Under the pieces are notes generated by a model. That model saw only the letters and a list, made by a program, of their open reading frames with translations, was not told where the DNA came from and made no database searches. The translations under genes and the position numbers were made by a program. A stretch of 21,091 nucleotides of DNA. Source: a virus. The DNA lies in the IMG/VR virus record IMGVR_UViG_3300042296_000889, positions 1 to 21,091 of that record; one strand, 5' to 3'. Positions 6,671 to 13,604 of the stretch are shown piece after piece (the first letter of the stretch is position 1; every line of letters begins with the position of its first letter).

Positions 6671-8860
6671 TTAGAATAAACTAATTTGATTCTTGCTCAA
6701 TACAACCGATTTCAAATTATTTTTCGCCACATTGAAGTAACTTTCTTTTAATTCAAATCCTATCGCTTTCCTGCCCATTTTAACCGCCTGATAAGCCTCA
6801 GACCCAATTCCTAAAAACGGAGTGAATACGGTATCTCCTTTATTGCTATAAAGGTGAATTATTCTTTCAATGGTGTCAAGTTGAAGCGGGCAAATGTGCT
6901 TTTCGTCATTTTCGGTTCTTCCATCCCTATATCCCTGCAATGTATTGCCATAGTCAATATCCATCCAAACAGGGGATGCGTATTTTTGCCACAAATCAAC
7001 GGGTAAATCAGTATTAGTTACGGGATTGGTTCTTTCTCCATCCTTTCTAAATATCATAACATAATCAGGAATGCCAACTCTGCTCATAGTGCTGTCTTTT
7101 TTGACCTGCTTATGCAACAAACCTAATGCCTTTGTACGTTGCATTTCAACAACTGGGTCTTTCCATATTGTAACCCTGCTGGCGTAAATAAATCCTGCAT
7201 CTTCAAATGCCCTCAGAATCATTCCAGAAAAATCCCGCAATCCGATAAATCCCTCTTTACCCTTTTGTATAGGTAAGTCCATGCAGTGTACTGCAACATT
7301 CCTACCTTGCATCATAACTCTATAAAGTTCTTTTATCAGGAATCCAAATTGAGTCAAAAATTCATTATAATCTTTTGAATTACCCATGTCCTCAATATGA
7401 CTTGAGTATGTGTATAGTTCTGCGAATGGTGGAGAAAATACAGACAATCCAATGCTTTCACTTCCTATCTCTTTAATAAGTTGGACTGAATCACCCCTTT
7501 TTACTTTATACCACTCGTTTGATTCTTCCAATGTATCAAACTCTGATTGTGTCATTAATTCACCTTTAAGGTGTGCGCTTACCGCATTGCTCATTTCTTG
7601 TTGCATGGTTTCGAATTGTTGTTGTTTTTTGTCTATTGATTGTTTAACATTTGCCATTGTATCTGTTGTTACCAGATAAATATTTACTTGTTCTTTTTGC
7701 CCGAATCGGTAACTTCTTCTAATTGCCTGATACAAACCCTCGAATGAAAAATCTAATGATGCAAAAATCTGATTCCTGCAATTCTGATAATTCATCCCGA
7801 ATGATGCTATTTTTGTCTTGGTAATTAAAATTCTAAATTCATTATTACCAAATCCTAATAACGTCTTTTCTTTATATTCGCTGGTGTCATTACCTTTTAC
7901 CTCTTTTGCATCTGGCAGTAGTTTTTTCAGCATTTCACCCTCCTCATTTTGCTTTATCCAAATTATAAAATTTTCATCAGGTCGTGAATTTATAATTTTA
8001 ACAACTTCGTCCATGCGTTCCTTTTTGGTTAATCTTAACTCGCTATTGAAGTTTGTGGCAGAAATAATTGCATCATTAAATAGTTGACCATTATCCCGCT
8101 TTGGGGTCTTTATTTGGCATTCAACTATATTAAGTGATGGTAGATTATACCCCGACATTTCAAATCCAATATCGCAAGGGTTATTTAGCATTACCGCCCA
8201 ACTACCTATAAATTCATAAAACAATTTAGACGCATGCCCCTTTAATCTCCATTTTGCCGTTTCGCCTCCGTCATGAACAAAGTACATTGCAAGCATTTCA
8301 TTTCTGCTCATTACATCTAAGAACTCAGAATGATTACCTAATTCCATAGGGTCGTTCGGGCTTGGTGTCGCAGTGCATGCAAGTTTGTACGGAGTATTTG
8401 AAAACAAGTCAATTATTAACTTCTTTGTTGAACCCTCAAAATTCTTTAGTATGGAACTTTCATCTAATACGATTCCTGAGAATATACTGCAATCAATGTT
8501 GTCTAATTGCTCGTAATTACTAATTTGAATAGGCGAATTACTGCCATCATATTTGCATACGTTAATGTTAAACTTCAATCCCTCTTTAATTGTTTGACCT
8601 GATACTGCAAGCGGTGCAAGTATCAATACGGGCTTGTTGGTGTGAATACTTACCTGATTAGCCCATTCTAACTGCATCAGGGTTTTGCCTAATCCGCAGT
8701 CTGCAAATATGGCATACTTACCTGCCTTTAATGCTCTTTTTACTATGAATTTCTGAAACTCAAACATTGAATTGTTTAATGATTCTGATTCAATATCGAA
8801 TCCAGAAAACACATGCGCTTTTTGCTTCTTGTTAAGAAACTCTTGATATTCGTTTTTCAT
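6671..8860 (-). CDS. SNF2-type helicase fused to an N4/N6 DNA methyltransferase
   Basis: The 729-residue protein has two parts. Residues 1-430 are a SNF2-like SF2 helicase: ADCGLGKT (53-60), DESS (133-136), TATP (163-166) and QAIRRSYRFGQ (378-388). Residues 450-715 are a beta-type DNA amino-methyltransferase: SPPF catalytic motif IV (476-479) comes before the AdoMet-binding region FTPFLGIGS (679-687) and a GFEL acidic loop (701-704). SPPF is a variant of the DPPY/SPPY motif. The C-terminus is QISLF, which matches the beta-sliding-clamp binding pentapeptide. It probably methylates phage DNA, perhaps while translocating, which would protect against restriction. The leader is A-rich with no Shine-Dalgarno sequence. 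Confidence 0.85.
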   Translation of the reverse strand: MKNEYQEFLNKKQKAHVFSGFDIESESLNNSMFEFQKFIVKRALKAGKYAIFADCGLGKTLMQLEWANQVSIHTNKPVLILAPLAVSGQTIKEGLKFNINVCKYDGSNSPIQISNYEQLDNIDCSIFSGIVLDESSILKNFEGSTKKLIIDLFSNTPYKLACTATPSPNDPMELGNHSEFLDVMSRNEMLAMYFVHDGGETAKWRLKGHASKLFYEFIGSWAVMLNNPCDIGFEMSGYNLPSLNIVECQIKTPKRDNGQLFNDAIISATNFNSELRLTKKERMDEVVKIINSRPDENFIIWIKQNEEGEMLKKLLPDAKEVKGNDTSEYKEKTLLGFGNNEFRILITKTKIASFGMNYQNCRNQIFASLDFSFEGLYQAIRRSYRFGQKEQVNIYLVTTDTMANVKQSIDKKQQQFETMQQEMSNAVSAHLKGELMTQSEFDTLEESNEWYKVKRGDSVQLIKEIGSESIGLSVFSPPFAELYTYSSHIEDMGNSKDYNEFLTQFGFLIKELYRVMMQGRNVAVHCMDLPIQKGKEGFIGLRDFSGMILRAFEDAGFIYASRVTIWKDPVVEMQRTKALGLLHKQVKKDSTMSRVGIPDYVMIFRKDGERTNPVTNTDLPVDLWQKYASPVWMDIDYGNTLQGYRDGRTENDEKHICPLQLDTIERIIHLYSNKGDTVFTPFLGIGSEAYQAVKMGRKAIGFELKESYFNVAKNNLKSVVLSKNQISLF

Positions 8861-8896
8861 TTTGGTTTTTATGATTTTGTTTAAAAGTTCAATTAA

Positions 8897-9187
8897 TTAT
8901 TCGTACTCCCCCCTCAATCTCTGATTGCATTCCTGTACCTGTGAATCATCGTTCTCAAGCATGTACTTCATATTATACTCAATTACCTCCGCCACACTCA
9001 CTTGTGGTGGCATGTAGAACCGCTCACCCTGCATCGTTACGATGTCGGCAAGGGAGAAGGATGGGTAATCATCCCATGTAAGCGGGTCTACACTGTGTAC
9101 CTTGGTACATATCTCCACAGGACTCGGATGCCAATACCCCCGTTCGTATAGGGCTTTTGATTGTTCGTAATTTGTGAATCCGTGCAT
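8897..9187 (-). CDS. hypothetical phage protein starting MHGFT
   Basis: The 96-residue acidic protein begins MHGFTNYEQSKALYERGYWHP and carries a central FSLADIVTMQGERFYMPPQVSVAEVIEY segment. No domain is recognised. Its first five residues and the 18 nt around its start are identical to those of the gene just upstream (9190-9372). The 36-nt gap to the helicase-methyltransferase gene holds only its A-rich leader. Confidence 0.6.
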   Translation of the reverse strand: MHGFTNYEQSKALYERGYWHPSPVEICTKVHSVDPLTWDDYPSFSLADIVTMQGERFYMPPQVSVAEVIEYNMKYMLENDDSQVQECNQRLRGEYE

Positions 9188-9191
9188 GGTT
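9174..9191 (-). repeat. 18-nt direct repeat at gene start, copy 1
   Basis: The sequence AACCATGCACGGATTCAC on the minus strand covers the start codon and first five codons of the 8897-9187 gene. It is identical to 9376-9359, which covers the start of the 9190-9372 gene. Confidence 0.85.
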
Positions 9192-9372
9192 ATTCTGTAA
9201 ATACTCGTTTAATTTTAACTGATGAAATAAGGTTGCCATCTGAATCAAATTTGTGTTTAAACAAATCATATCCAACAACTCGCATCCCCTTGTAAATTAT
9301 ACCATGATTCGGATGATAAACACCATCTGCCATTACAGGTATTTTAATTAGTTTAGTGGTGAATCCGTGCAT
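9190..9372 (-). CDS. small hypothetical protein starting MHGFT
   Basis: The 60-residue product is basic and probably beta-rich (VYHPNHGIIYKGMRVVGYDLFKHKF). It shares only the MHGFT start with the next gene, from which it otherwise differs, so the similarity is limited to the start region. The start context is TTGAACC before ATG. Function unknown. Confidence 0.55.
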   Translation of the reverse strand: MHGFTTKLIKIPVMADGVYHPNHGIIYKGMRVVGYDLFKHKFDSDGNLISSVKIKRVFTE

Positions 9373-9376
9373 GGTT
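9359..9376 (-). repeat. 18-nt direct repeat at gene start, copy 2
   Basis: Exact second copy of the sequence at 9174-9191, 185 nt away, again spanning a start codon and its first codons. Confidence 0.85.
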
Positions 9377-9600
9377 CAATAGCAATAAGTTGTTGTCGTG
9401 GATTTCATGCCGTTGGCACTGCTCTTCTTAGTCTTGCCATTAACAGCACGCAGATTCGCTCCGCACTCCTCATGTACGAAGGTGTAGGAATAGTTGCTAC
9501 CATTAGCCGTTGTGGTCATAGTGGATTTGCAGGTAGCGCACTTGTTCTTGCATCCGATAATTCCAGATGCGAGGATGATTAAAATTGTTAATTGTTTCAT
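9376..9600 (-). CDS. small phage lipoprotein
   Basis: I start at the ATG at 9600 (74 residues), because MKQLTILIILASGIIGC is then a compact signal peptide with a lipobox-like IIGC and Cys at residue 17; an ATG four codons earlier is also possible. After the Cys come CKNKCATCKS and a Ser/Thr-rich stretch with further Cys. The mature protein would be lipid-anchored on the outer face of the inner membrane or in the outer membrane. Phage lipoproteins of this size commonly block superinfection or are o-spanins; the sequence does not decide. The start lies 1 nt after the upstream stop codon. Confidence 0.7.
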   Translation of the reverse strand: MKQLTILIILASGIIGCKNKCATCKSTMTTTANGSNYSYTFVHEECGANLRAVNGKTKKSSANGMKSTTTTYCY

Positions 9601-9601
9601 G

Positions 9602-9817
9602 TTAAATATCATTTGTTAATAAAACATTTGCAATTCTCAAGGCAACAGCCTCAGAATTAATTTCACTTCTTTGCTTGTAATCGGTATTTACTACCCAATT
9701 CCCAAAAGTGTCTTTTGTCAGCACCATTAAGAAATACTCATACCCATTCTGTATTGGGCTTTTCTGTCTGACAATTTGAACTTTCTTATTGCCTTGTTCG
9801 AGTTCTTTGTGTAGCAT
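9602..9817 (-). CDS. small hypothetical protein
   Basis: The 71-residue product is beta-rich in the middle (YEYFLMVLTKDTFGNWVVNTDYKQ) with a helical end (SEAVALRIANVLL). No motif is recognised. A 13-nt gap separates it from the upstream gene and 1 nt from the lipoprotein start, which fits an operon. Confidence 0.55.
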   Translation of the reverse strand: MLHKELEQGNKKVQIVRQKSPIQNGYEYFLMVLTKDTFGNWVVNTDYKQRSEINSEAVALRIANVLLTNDI

Positions 9818-9830
9818 GATAATTACTTAC

Positions 9831-10058
9831 TTACTCGTTTCCACCGATTCCGCACGGTGTTTGGCGTGGATTAAATACACAGTCAAGATTTAATGACGAC
9901 CCTTGCTTTGAATTTACAATAGGAACTACTTTATACATAAAAGTAGCATCCCCTTGTTTATTAATAAAGTCATAGCATTGTTCCTCTGTTCCTTCAAAAC
10001 ATTCTTGACCTTCATCTGGTGTATAAACCAAATCTAATACCTTGTGTGTTGGTTTCAT
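9831..10058 (-). CDS. small hypothetical protein downstream of the second pseudoknot
   Basis: The 75-residue product begins MKPTHKVLDLVYTPDEGQECFEGTEEQCYDFINKQG, which resembles small phage proteins with an xGTxEECxxFI helix start, and continues with a beta-like MYKVVPIV. No family name can be given. A candidate pseudoknot ends 16 nt before its start, and the region between holds a small GAAC/GTTC hairpin. It follows the XRE regulator gene. Confidence 0.55.
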   Translation of the reverse strand: MKPTHKVLDLVYTPDEGQECFEGTEEQCYDFINKQGDATFMYKVVPIVNSKQGSSLNLDCVFNPRQTPCGIGGNE

Positions 10059-10074
10059 ATTGAACTTTGTTCTT

Positions 10075-10105
10075 CCCGCTGTCCATCCGCTCAGCAGGGT
10101 AGCGG
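10075..10105 (-). promoter_or_regulatory. candidate H-type RNA pseudoknot, copy 2
   Basis: Minus-strand RNA: stem 1 CCGCT with AGCGG (5 bp); the loop is A then CCCTGCTG, which pairs with a downstream CAGCGGG (7 bp with one bulged T) after the 5-nt linker ATGGA. Compared with copy 1 at 3113-3143, the total length (31 nt) and the 5-nt linker are the same. Stem 1 has changed C:G to T:A, and stem 2 has changed T:A to G:C, both compensated. It begins right at the stop of the XRE gene and ends 16 nt before the ATG at 10058. Confidence 0.6.
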
Positions 10106-10366
10106 TTACACCCCACCGCCCTCAAGTGTAGCAATTACACTTGAGTTTGGTACAGCGTTTAATATCTCACTTACATTTACATTCAGCACATCCGCAATCT
10201 TCATCAATCTTGGAACTGATAAAACCGTAATACCTCGCTCGATTCGCTCGTAGGTGTTGGTTGTCATATCCAATCTAACCGCCATCTTCTTCTGAGTCAA
10301 TCTCGTGTCCTTGCGGAGCGATTTGATGCGCCTTCCGATTGACTTACTGATTTCGTAGTCAGTCAT
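10106..10366 (-). CDS. XRE-family helix-turn-helix regulator
   Basis: The start at 10366 is set by a perfect GGAGG ribosome binding sequence; it gives 86 residues. Residues 10-64 are an XRE/Cro-type helix-turn-helix: IGRRIKSLRKDTRLTQKKMAVRLDM, then TTNTYERIERGI, then LMKIADVLNVNVSEIL. This is a DNA-binding regulator of the type used for phage operon control. It sits inside the middle operon rather than divergent from it, so it is probably an early regulator rather than a classic lysogeny repressor. A natural target to test is the conserved spacer GCGTATT of promoters P1-P3. Confidence 0.85.
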   Translation of the reverse strand: MTDYEISKSIGRRIKSLRKDTRLTQKKMAVRLDMTTNTYERIERGITVLSVPRLMKIADVLNVNVSEILNAVPNSSVIATLEGGGV

Positions 10367-10556
10367 TATCCTCCTTTGATTGCTTGTACTTTTCATCGCC
10401 TATGCTCATTTCAGTCCAGAACTCATCATCATCGTCCGTATCCAACTCCGATTGCTCGCATACATCGCAGGTTTCGTCCTCGTTAAGATTGCCCGCTAAA
10501 TTAGGTGTCTTGCACTTCTTGCAAGGCATCACCTCGTTCTCATCACCCCAAGCCAT
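10359..10556 (-). CDS. small acidic zinc-ribbon-like protein
   Basis: The 65-residue product has two Cys pairs, CKKC (residues 12-15) and CDVC (about 30-33), followed by a very acidic stretch (SELDTDDDDEFW). This suggests a small zinc ribbon. A GGAGGG sequence lies 9 nt upstream of the ATG. It overlaps both neighbours by 8-14 nt, so translation is coupled to the XRE gene. Confidence 0.6.
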   Translation of the reverse strand: MAWGDENEVMPCKKCKTPNLAGNLNEDETCDVCEQSELDTDDDDEFWTEMSIGDEKYKQSKEDND

Positions 10557-10773
10557 TTAACTTCGCCCTCCTTGCTCGCTCACGGGTGATGGCTCTCGAC
10601 ACGCTTCCGAAGTCGGGTACTTCACGCAGTCGGTTGCGCTGGTGTACGGTCAGTTTCAAGCCGTGCATCTCCCATACATTTATAACTATATCAATGTTGG
10701 TTATGTCAGGATTGGCTGACATCAATGCCCGAACCTTGCGGGCAATGAATGGGTTAGAATGGGAGGTCTTCAT
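10543..10773 (-). CDS. small basic hypothetical protein
   Basis: The 76-residue protein is Arg-rich in its C-terminal part (QRNRLREVPDFGSVSRAITRERARRAKLNG). The pattern, with VSRAITRERARR, is frequent in small phage proteins next to replication genes, and DNA binding is plausible. Its start lies within the 3' end of the DUF3127 gene (20-nt overlap). Confidence 0.6.
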   Translation of the reverse strand: MKTSHSNPFIARKVRALMSANPDITNIDIVINVWEMHGLKLTVHQRNRLREVPDFGSVSRAITRERARRAKLNGLG

Positions 10774-11104
10774 TTGTAGTGGCTGTTGTTGGTGTTTGTG
10801 GCTCGTGCTGGATGTCTTGAATTACCTTAACCTTCCAGCATCCGATTGTATTGAATACCTTCATAGTGTCCGTTTTCGGGTCTTTCCATTCCCTGCCTCG
10901 GATGTCGCAATCGAACTCGACTACCTGACCGTTGATTAACTTATCGCCCTCAGCGCATCGGTCACCTGCCAACTCAATCTGAATGGTTTGCGGATAATCG
11001 GTATCGCTGTCGATTAAGACGTGAACCGCTCTGATTTGGAAGTTGTTTCCTTTTACTTCCGTTTGATTTACACGAACTACCGTGCCTGTGATTTTGATTT
11101 TCAT
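10754..11104 (-). CDS. DUF3127 OB-fold protein, likely ssDNA-binding
   Basis: The 116-residue protein matches DUF3127: an N-terminal strand KIKITGTVVRVNQTE, then YPQTIQIELAGDRCAEGDKLINGQVVEFDCDIRGREWKD and a final GCWKVKVI strand. The family is an OB-fold group of Bacteroidota and their phages, believed to act as single-strand-binding proteins. After about residue 97 the tail is disordered (PQTPTTATTNE) and ends DLPF, close to the acidic DDIPF tip that bacterial SSB uses to recruit partners. Its position next to the YqaJ exonuclease supports a recombination/replication role. Confidence 0.75.
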   Translation of the reverse strand: MKIKITGTVVRVNQTEVKGNNFQIRAVHVLIDSDTDYPQTIQIELAGDRCAEGDKLINGQVVEFDCDIRGREWKDPKTDTMKVFNTIGCWKVKVIQDIQHEPQTPTTATTNEDLPF

Positions 11105-11108
11105 ATTC

Positions 11109-11729
11109 TTAAAATGTTACTTGTTGATAATACTTTTCGAACTTCGTCCAGAACTTGACGATGCTTGCCATTAACTCACCCAACTCGACCTGCACTTCAT
11201 CACGTGTGATGCGGTGAATATAAAGCGGACGTGGTGCGAATCTTGGGTCATACGATACGAAGTCAAGCCACTGCATATCTTCGTTGATTAAGAAGTATTG
11301 GAGCACTTGATACTTGTGTTCGTTCGGTAGTCCACCCATGCGGATAGTGCGGATGTGCGTCTTCGTATTAGGACACTTCACCTCAACTGCGCCCGTTCTG
11401 TCGGGTGTCAATCGGTCAGGGCTCATGCCAAGATAATCGAATACCTTGTGCGTACAGAAGCCGACTGCCTCCATTTGATTGCCTGTCTTCGCTGTGTATG
11501 CCTGTACTGCATCGTCTTCGTGGTCTGTGCCCCATTGCATAGCATCGGATACATAACCGTCCTGAGTATCCCACAGCGCATCGTCTGGGCAACTGCGCTC
11601 GTATATCAGCGCATCGACTACTTTCAAATTGTCCGACTTCATAATGTCGGCAACCCTGCTACTGGTTATTCGTCCTATTCGCAATTTGTGCCACTCTGGC
11701 GTTCCTTGCTCTACTTTGTGCTCTATCAT
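11109..11729 (-). CDS. YqaJ-like (lambda exonuclease family) recombinase exonuclease
   Basis: The 206-residue protein carries the YqaJ/lambda-exo PD-(D/E)xK core: QGTPEWHKLRIGRITSSR at 8-25, WGTDHE with Glu 71, MSPDRL with Asp 105, AVEVKCP with Glu 116 and Lys 118, and HKYQVLQYF with Gln 141. All expected catalytic residues are present. It should resect double-stranded ends 5' to 3' to feed single-strand annealing during phage recombination or concatemer formation. No RecT/Beta-type annealase is evident; the neighbour at 11726-12223 sits in that position. The two genes overlap by an ATGA junction. Confidence 0.88.
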   Translation of the reverse strand: MIEHKVEQGTPEWHKLRIGRITSSRVADIMKSDNLKVVDALIYERSCPDDALWDTQDGYVSDAMQWGTDHEDDAVQAYTAKTGNQMEAVGFCTHKVFDYLGMSPDRLTPDRTGAVEVKCPNTKTHIRTIRMGGLPNEHKYQVLQYFLINEDMQWLDFVSYDPRFAPRPLYIHRITRDEVQVELGELMASIVKFWTKFEKYYQQVTF

Positions 11730-12223
11730 TTGTTCAATTCGTTTTTACGTGAATCCTTAATACTCAAACATACTGCCTTGCCACCTGCATCGAGTGCGTT
11801 CCATAATGCGCTGAGTTCACTCAGGTCTTTTGCCTCCGATATGGCTTTTATTTCGGCTTCGTAGGTAGGCTTCGGTGCGTCCGATATAACTTCGTTCCTG
11901 ACACGAAGCGCATCGGTCATGTCACCAAATGCTTTGACCTTATCGACTCCTATCTTTACTTTCCGACCTGCCCATTTCTCGATGGCTGGCGTTTGGAATA
12001 GGCGTGTGATTGTCTTGCAATTTGTCTTGTTCAGGATAATTGGCTTCGTTTCGTTTGTAGTCGCTACGATGCACTCCGAATCCTTTCCGTCTGCGCCCTT
12101 AACTTTCTTCTTTTCGACCTTTACCAGCGTGACTATCGCCTCGCTGTACTTGTTGTCATCCACGAACAAATCGTGGCTTCCGAAATAATCGGGATTGGTT
12201 AATTTCTTCCAGTGTGTTGTCAT
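11726..12223 (-). CDS. recombination-associated phage protein, possible ssDNA-binding partner of YqaJ
   Basis: The 165-residue protein begins HWKKLTNPDYFGSHDL and has a beta-rich core with KKVKGADGKDSECIV, then KPIILNKTNCKTI and IEKWAGRKVKIGVDKVKAFGDMTDALRVR. This HWKKLTNPxYxG type is familiar from phage recombination cassettes beside exonucleases or annealases, where it lacks a formal function. The C-terminal 45 residues are helical (EAEIKAISEAKDLSELSALW). It directly precedes the YqaJ exonuclease with an ATGA overlap, so a role with single-stranded DNA is inferred from context. Confidence 0.65.
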   Translation of the reverse strand: MTTHWKKLTNPDYFGSHDLFVDDNKYSEAIVTLVKVEKKKVKGADGKDSECIVATTNETKPIILNKTNCKTITRLFQTPAIEKWAGRKVKIGVDKVKAFGDMTDALRVRNEVISDAPKPTYEAEIKAISEAKDLSELSALWNALDAGGKAVCLSIKDSRKNELNK

Positions 12224-12226
12224 GAT

Positions 12227-12358
12227 TTATGATTGTTTAAAGATTAATATGCCGTTTGGGGTTACCTCGAATCTGCCTGCAAAATGACTGCATAGAATCA
12301 TTTCTGCATAACTTGTGATGAGGTAGGTGTCGGGTGCGATTTCGATTGGGAATGTCAT
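12227..12358 (-). CDS. very small protein, first gene of operon from P2
   Basis: The 43-residue product (MTFPIEIAPDTYLITSYAEM at the start) begins at the ATG at 12358, which is 3 nt after the AACAATCAC leader shared with the other operon heads. A longer in-frame form from 12508 would run through the promoter and into the neighbouring gene and is rejected. It looks like a small beta-rich protein (GRFEVTPNGILIF). Its last codons (AAA CAA TCA TAA) recreate an AACAATCA sequence before the next ATG. Confidence 0.55.
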   Translation of the reverse strand: MTFPIEIAPDTYLITSYAEMILCSHFAGRFEVTPNGILIFKQS

Positions 12359-12361
12359 GAT

Positions 12362-12472
12362 GTGATTGTTTTTAAAAGAATACACGAAGGTAGTTCTATT
12401 CACAATACGCCCGACAAAATAAACATAAACTTTTTTTAAGTCTTTGATTGTCAGGTGGAAAAATTTACATGA
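12362..12472 (-). promoter_or_regulatory. candidate promoter P2 with AACAATCAC leader and upstream block
   Basis: Minus strand: TTTG (12418-12415), 22 nt beginning TCGGGCGTATT, TACCTTCG (12392-12385), then AACAATCAC (12370-12362) 3 nt before ATG. Counted by eye, about 65 of the 88 positions from 12385 to 12472 match P3 at 16217-16304 without gaps. They include a conserved upstream block (12472-12451) with GTAAATTTTTCCACCT. It drives the fifteen-gene middle operon. Confidence 0.68.
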
Positions 12473-12473
12473 T

Positions 12474-13604
12474 TTATAACGTATCTGTCCACTTCTTGAT
12501 AATTTCATCTTCTTTTTTCAATTTGTTCTTGTGCAATATCTGGTCTTTTGTGTAGTTAAATTCATTATCTCTTGCCCATGTAATATTGCCTTCCCAGTCA
12601 CAAAGAAGTATTCGCTTGACCATGTATTTACACGCTCCGACATCATCGGTATCGCCAAACCTACTCCACTGATATTTGAATAGTTTAGACAGGTCTGGAT
12701 GGATGCTACTCAATAAAAAATCCTTGTATTCCTTCCACGTTTTAAAATTGTCAGGCAATGTTTTAATCGAGTAAATCAAATCTTCTTTAGCATAAATTGA
12801 AGCCGTATGCACGCCTTGTAATCGCTCCTCAAGTTTGTTGTATGTATCGGGTTCAAGTTCCTGCAAATCGGTCAAACACCTGAATGCCTTTTCGTGAATT
12901 AAATTCGATACACGCAATGTTCTGAGGTCATGACCCAGCATGTACATCTTGTCATAAATACGATTGTATTTATAATCGCCCTCAATTAAATACTTCCAAA
13001 TATCTTTATACTTCCAGTCAATAATTGGATATGCCTTGTGCGGTTCGTTTATTCTGCGCAACCAAAACATTTCCGAATCTTCACCAAATAAAACAAACCT
13101 TCTATCTGGGCTTTCCTCTGCCCTCAATCCAATAATTGATACACTTGTACCTTCTAATTTTCGCAAGTTCTGACCTACCCATAAATTAAACTTGTGGAAT
13201 CGTTTTGGGTATTTATTTTCAATGCTATGAATTGCAACAGGGTGCTTATCTCGTACCCATTTTTCATCATCACCCCATGCCCATAAAAACAACTGACTTG
13301 TACTGCAAGCATTGGTCATAAATATAGGCACTTGATACCAAAACGGTATAACATTAGGTTGAGTCATTACCCATTCGACAAGTTCAATTGTTGCGCTATA
13401 CTCGGCTTCTTGGTCTTGAAAATAAACAATAAACTTTCGGTCACGCCTCTTTGCTTCTTCATTGAGCAAGTGAAATAATACGGTGCTATCCTTGCCTCCA
13501 GAGAATGATAATGAAACATTGTCGTAATTATCGAATAGATATGCAATGCGCTTGTTTGTTGCATCTAATACATTCTCTATTCCCCTAATTGCTGTGCGTG
13601 CCAT
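12474..13604 (-). CDS. IbrA-like PAPS-reductase-fold protein (PP-loop)
   Basis: The 376-residue protein has a PP-loop SFSGGKDS at 33-40, typical of PAPS reductases and N-type ATP pyrophosphatases, and a long C-terminal region like that of DUF3440/IbrA proteins (FRCLTDLQELEPDTYNKLEERLQG). IbrA and IbrB in E. coli prophages are needed for expression of immunoglobulin-binding proteins; the chemistry is not known. The related DndC acts in DNA phosphorothioation. Here it follows the IbrB-like gene with a 1-nt TAATG overlap and a strong GGAGG sequence. A role in modifying phage DNA or in gene control is inferred. Confidence 0.8.
   Translation of the reverse strand: MARTAIRGIENVLDATNKRIAYLFDNYDNVSLSFSGGKDSTVLFHLLNEEAKRRDRKFIVYFQDQEAEYSATIELVEWVMTQPNVIPFWYQVPIFMTNACSTSQLFLWAWGDDEKWVRDKHPVAIHSIENKYPKRFHKFNLWVGQNLRKLEGTSVSIIGLRAEESPDRRFVLFGEDSEMFWLRRINEPHKAYPIIDWKYKDIWKYLIEGDYKYNRIYDKMYMLGHDLRTLRVSNLIHEKAFRCLTDLQELEPDTYNKLEERLQGVHTASIYAKEDLIYSIKTLPDNFKTWKEYKDFLLSSIHPDLSKLFKYQWSRFGDTDDVGACKYMVKRILLCDWEGNITWARDNEFNYTKDQILHKNKLKKEDEIIKKWTDTL

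Noticed and set aside
7410-8087. Plus-strand open frames of 89 codons within the helicase-methyltransferase gene
   Set aside because: They are low-complexity Ser/Leu/Phe translations of the opposite strand of a gene with complete enzyme motifs.
9367-9582. Plus-strand open frame of 71 codons
   Set aside because: It is antisense to the lipoprotein gene, which has a clear signal peptide and lipobox and fits the operon; the plus-strand frame lacks a start signal.
12359-12508. Upstream extension of the 43-residue gene to 93 residues
   Set aside because: The extension would translate promoter P2 and its conserved upstream block and overlap the end of the IbrA-like gene.
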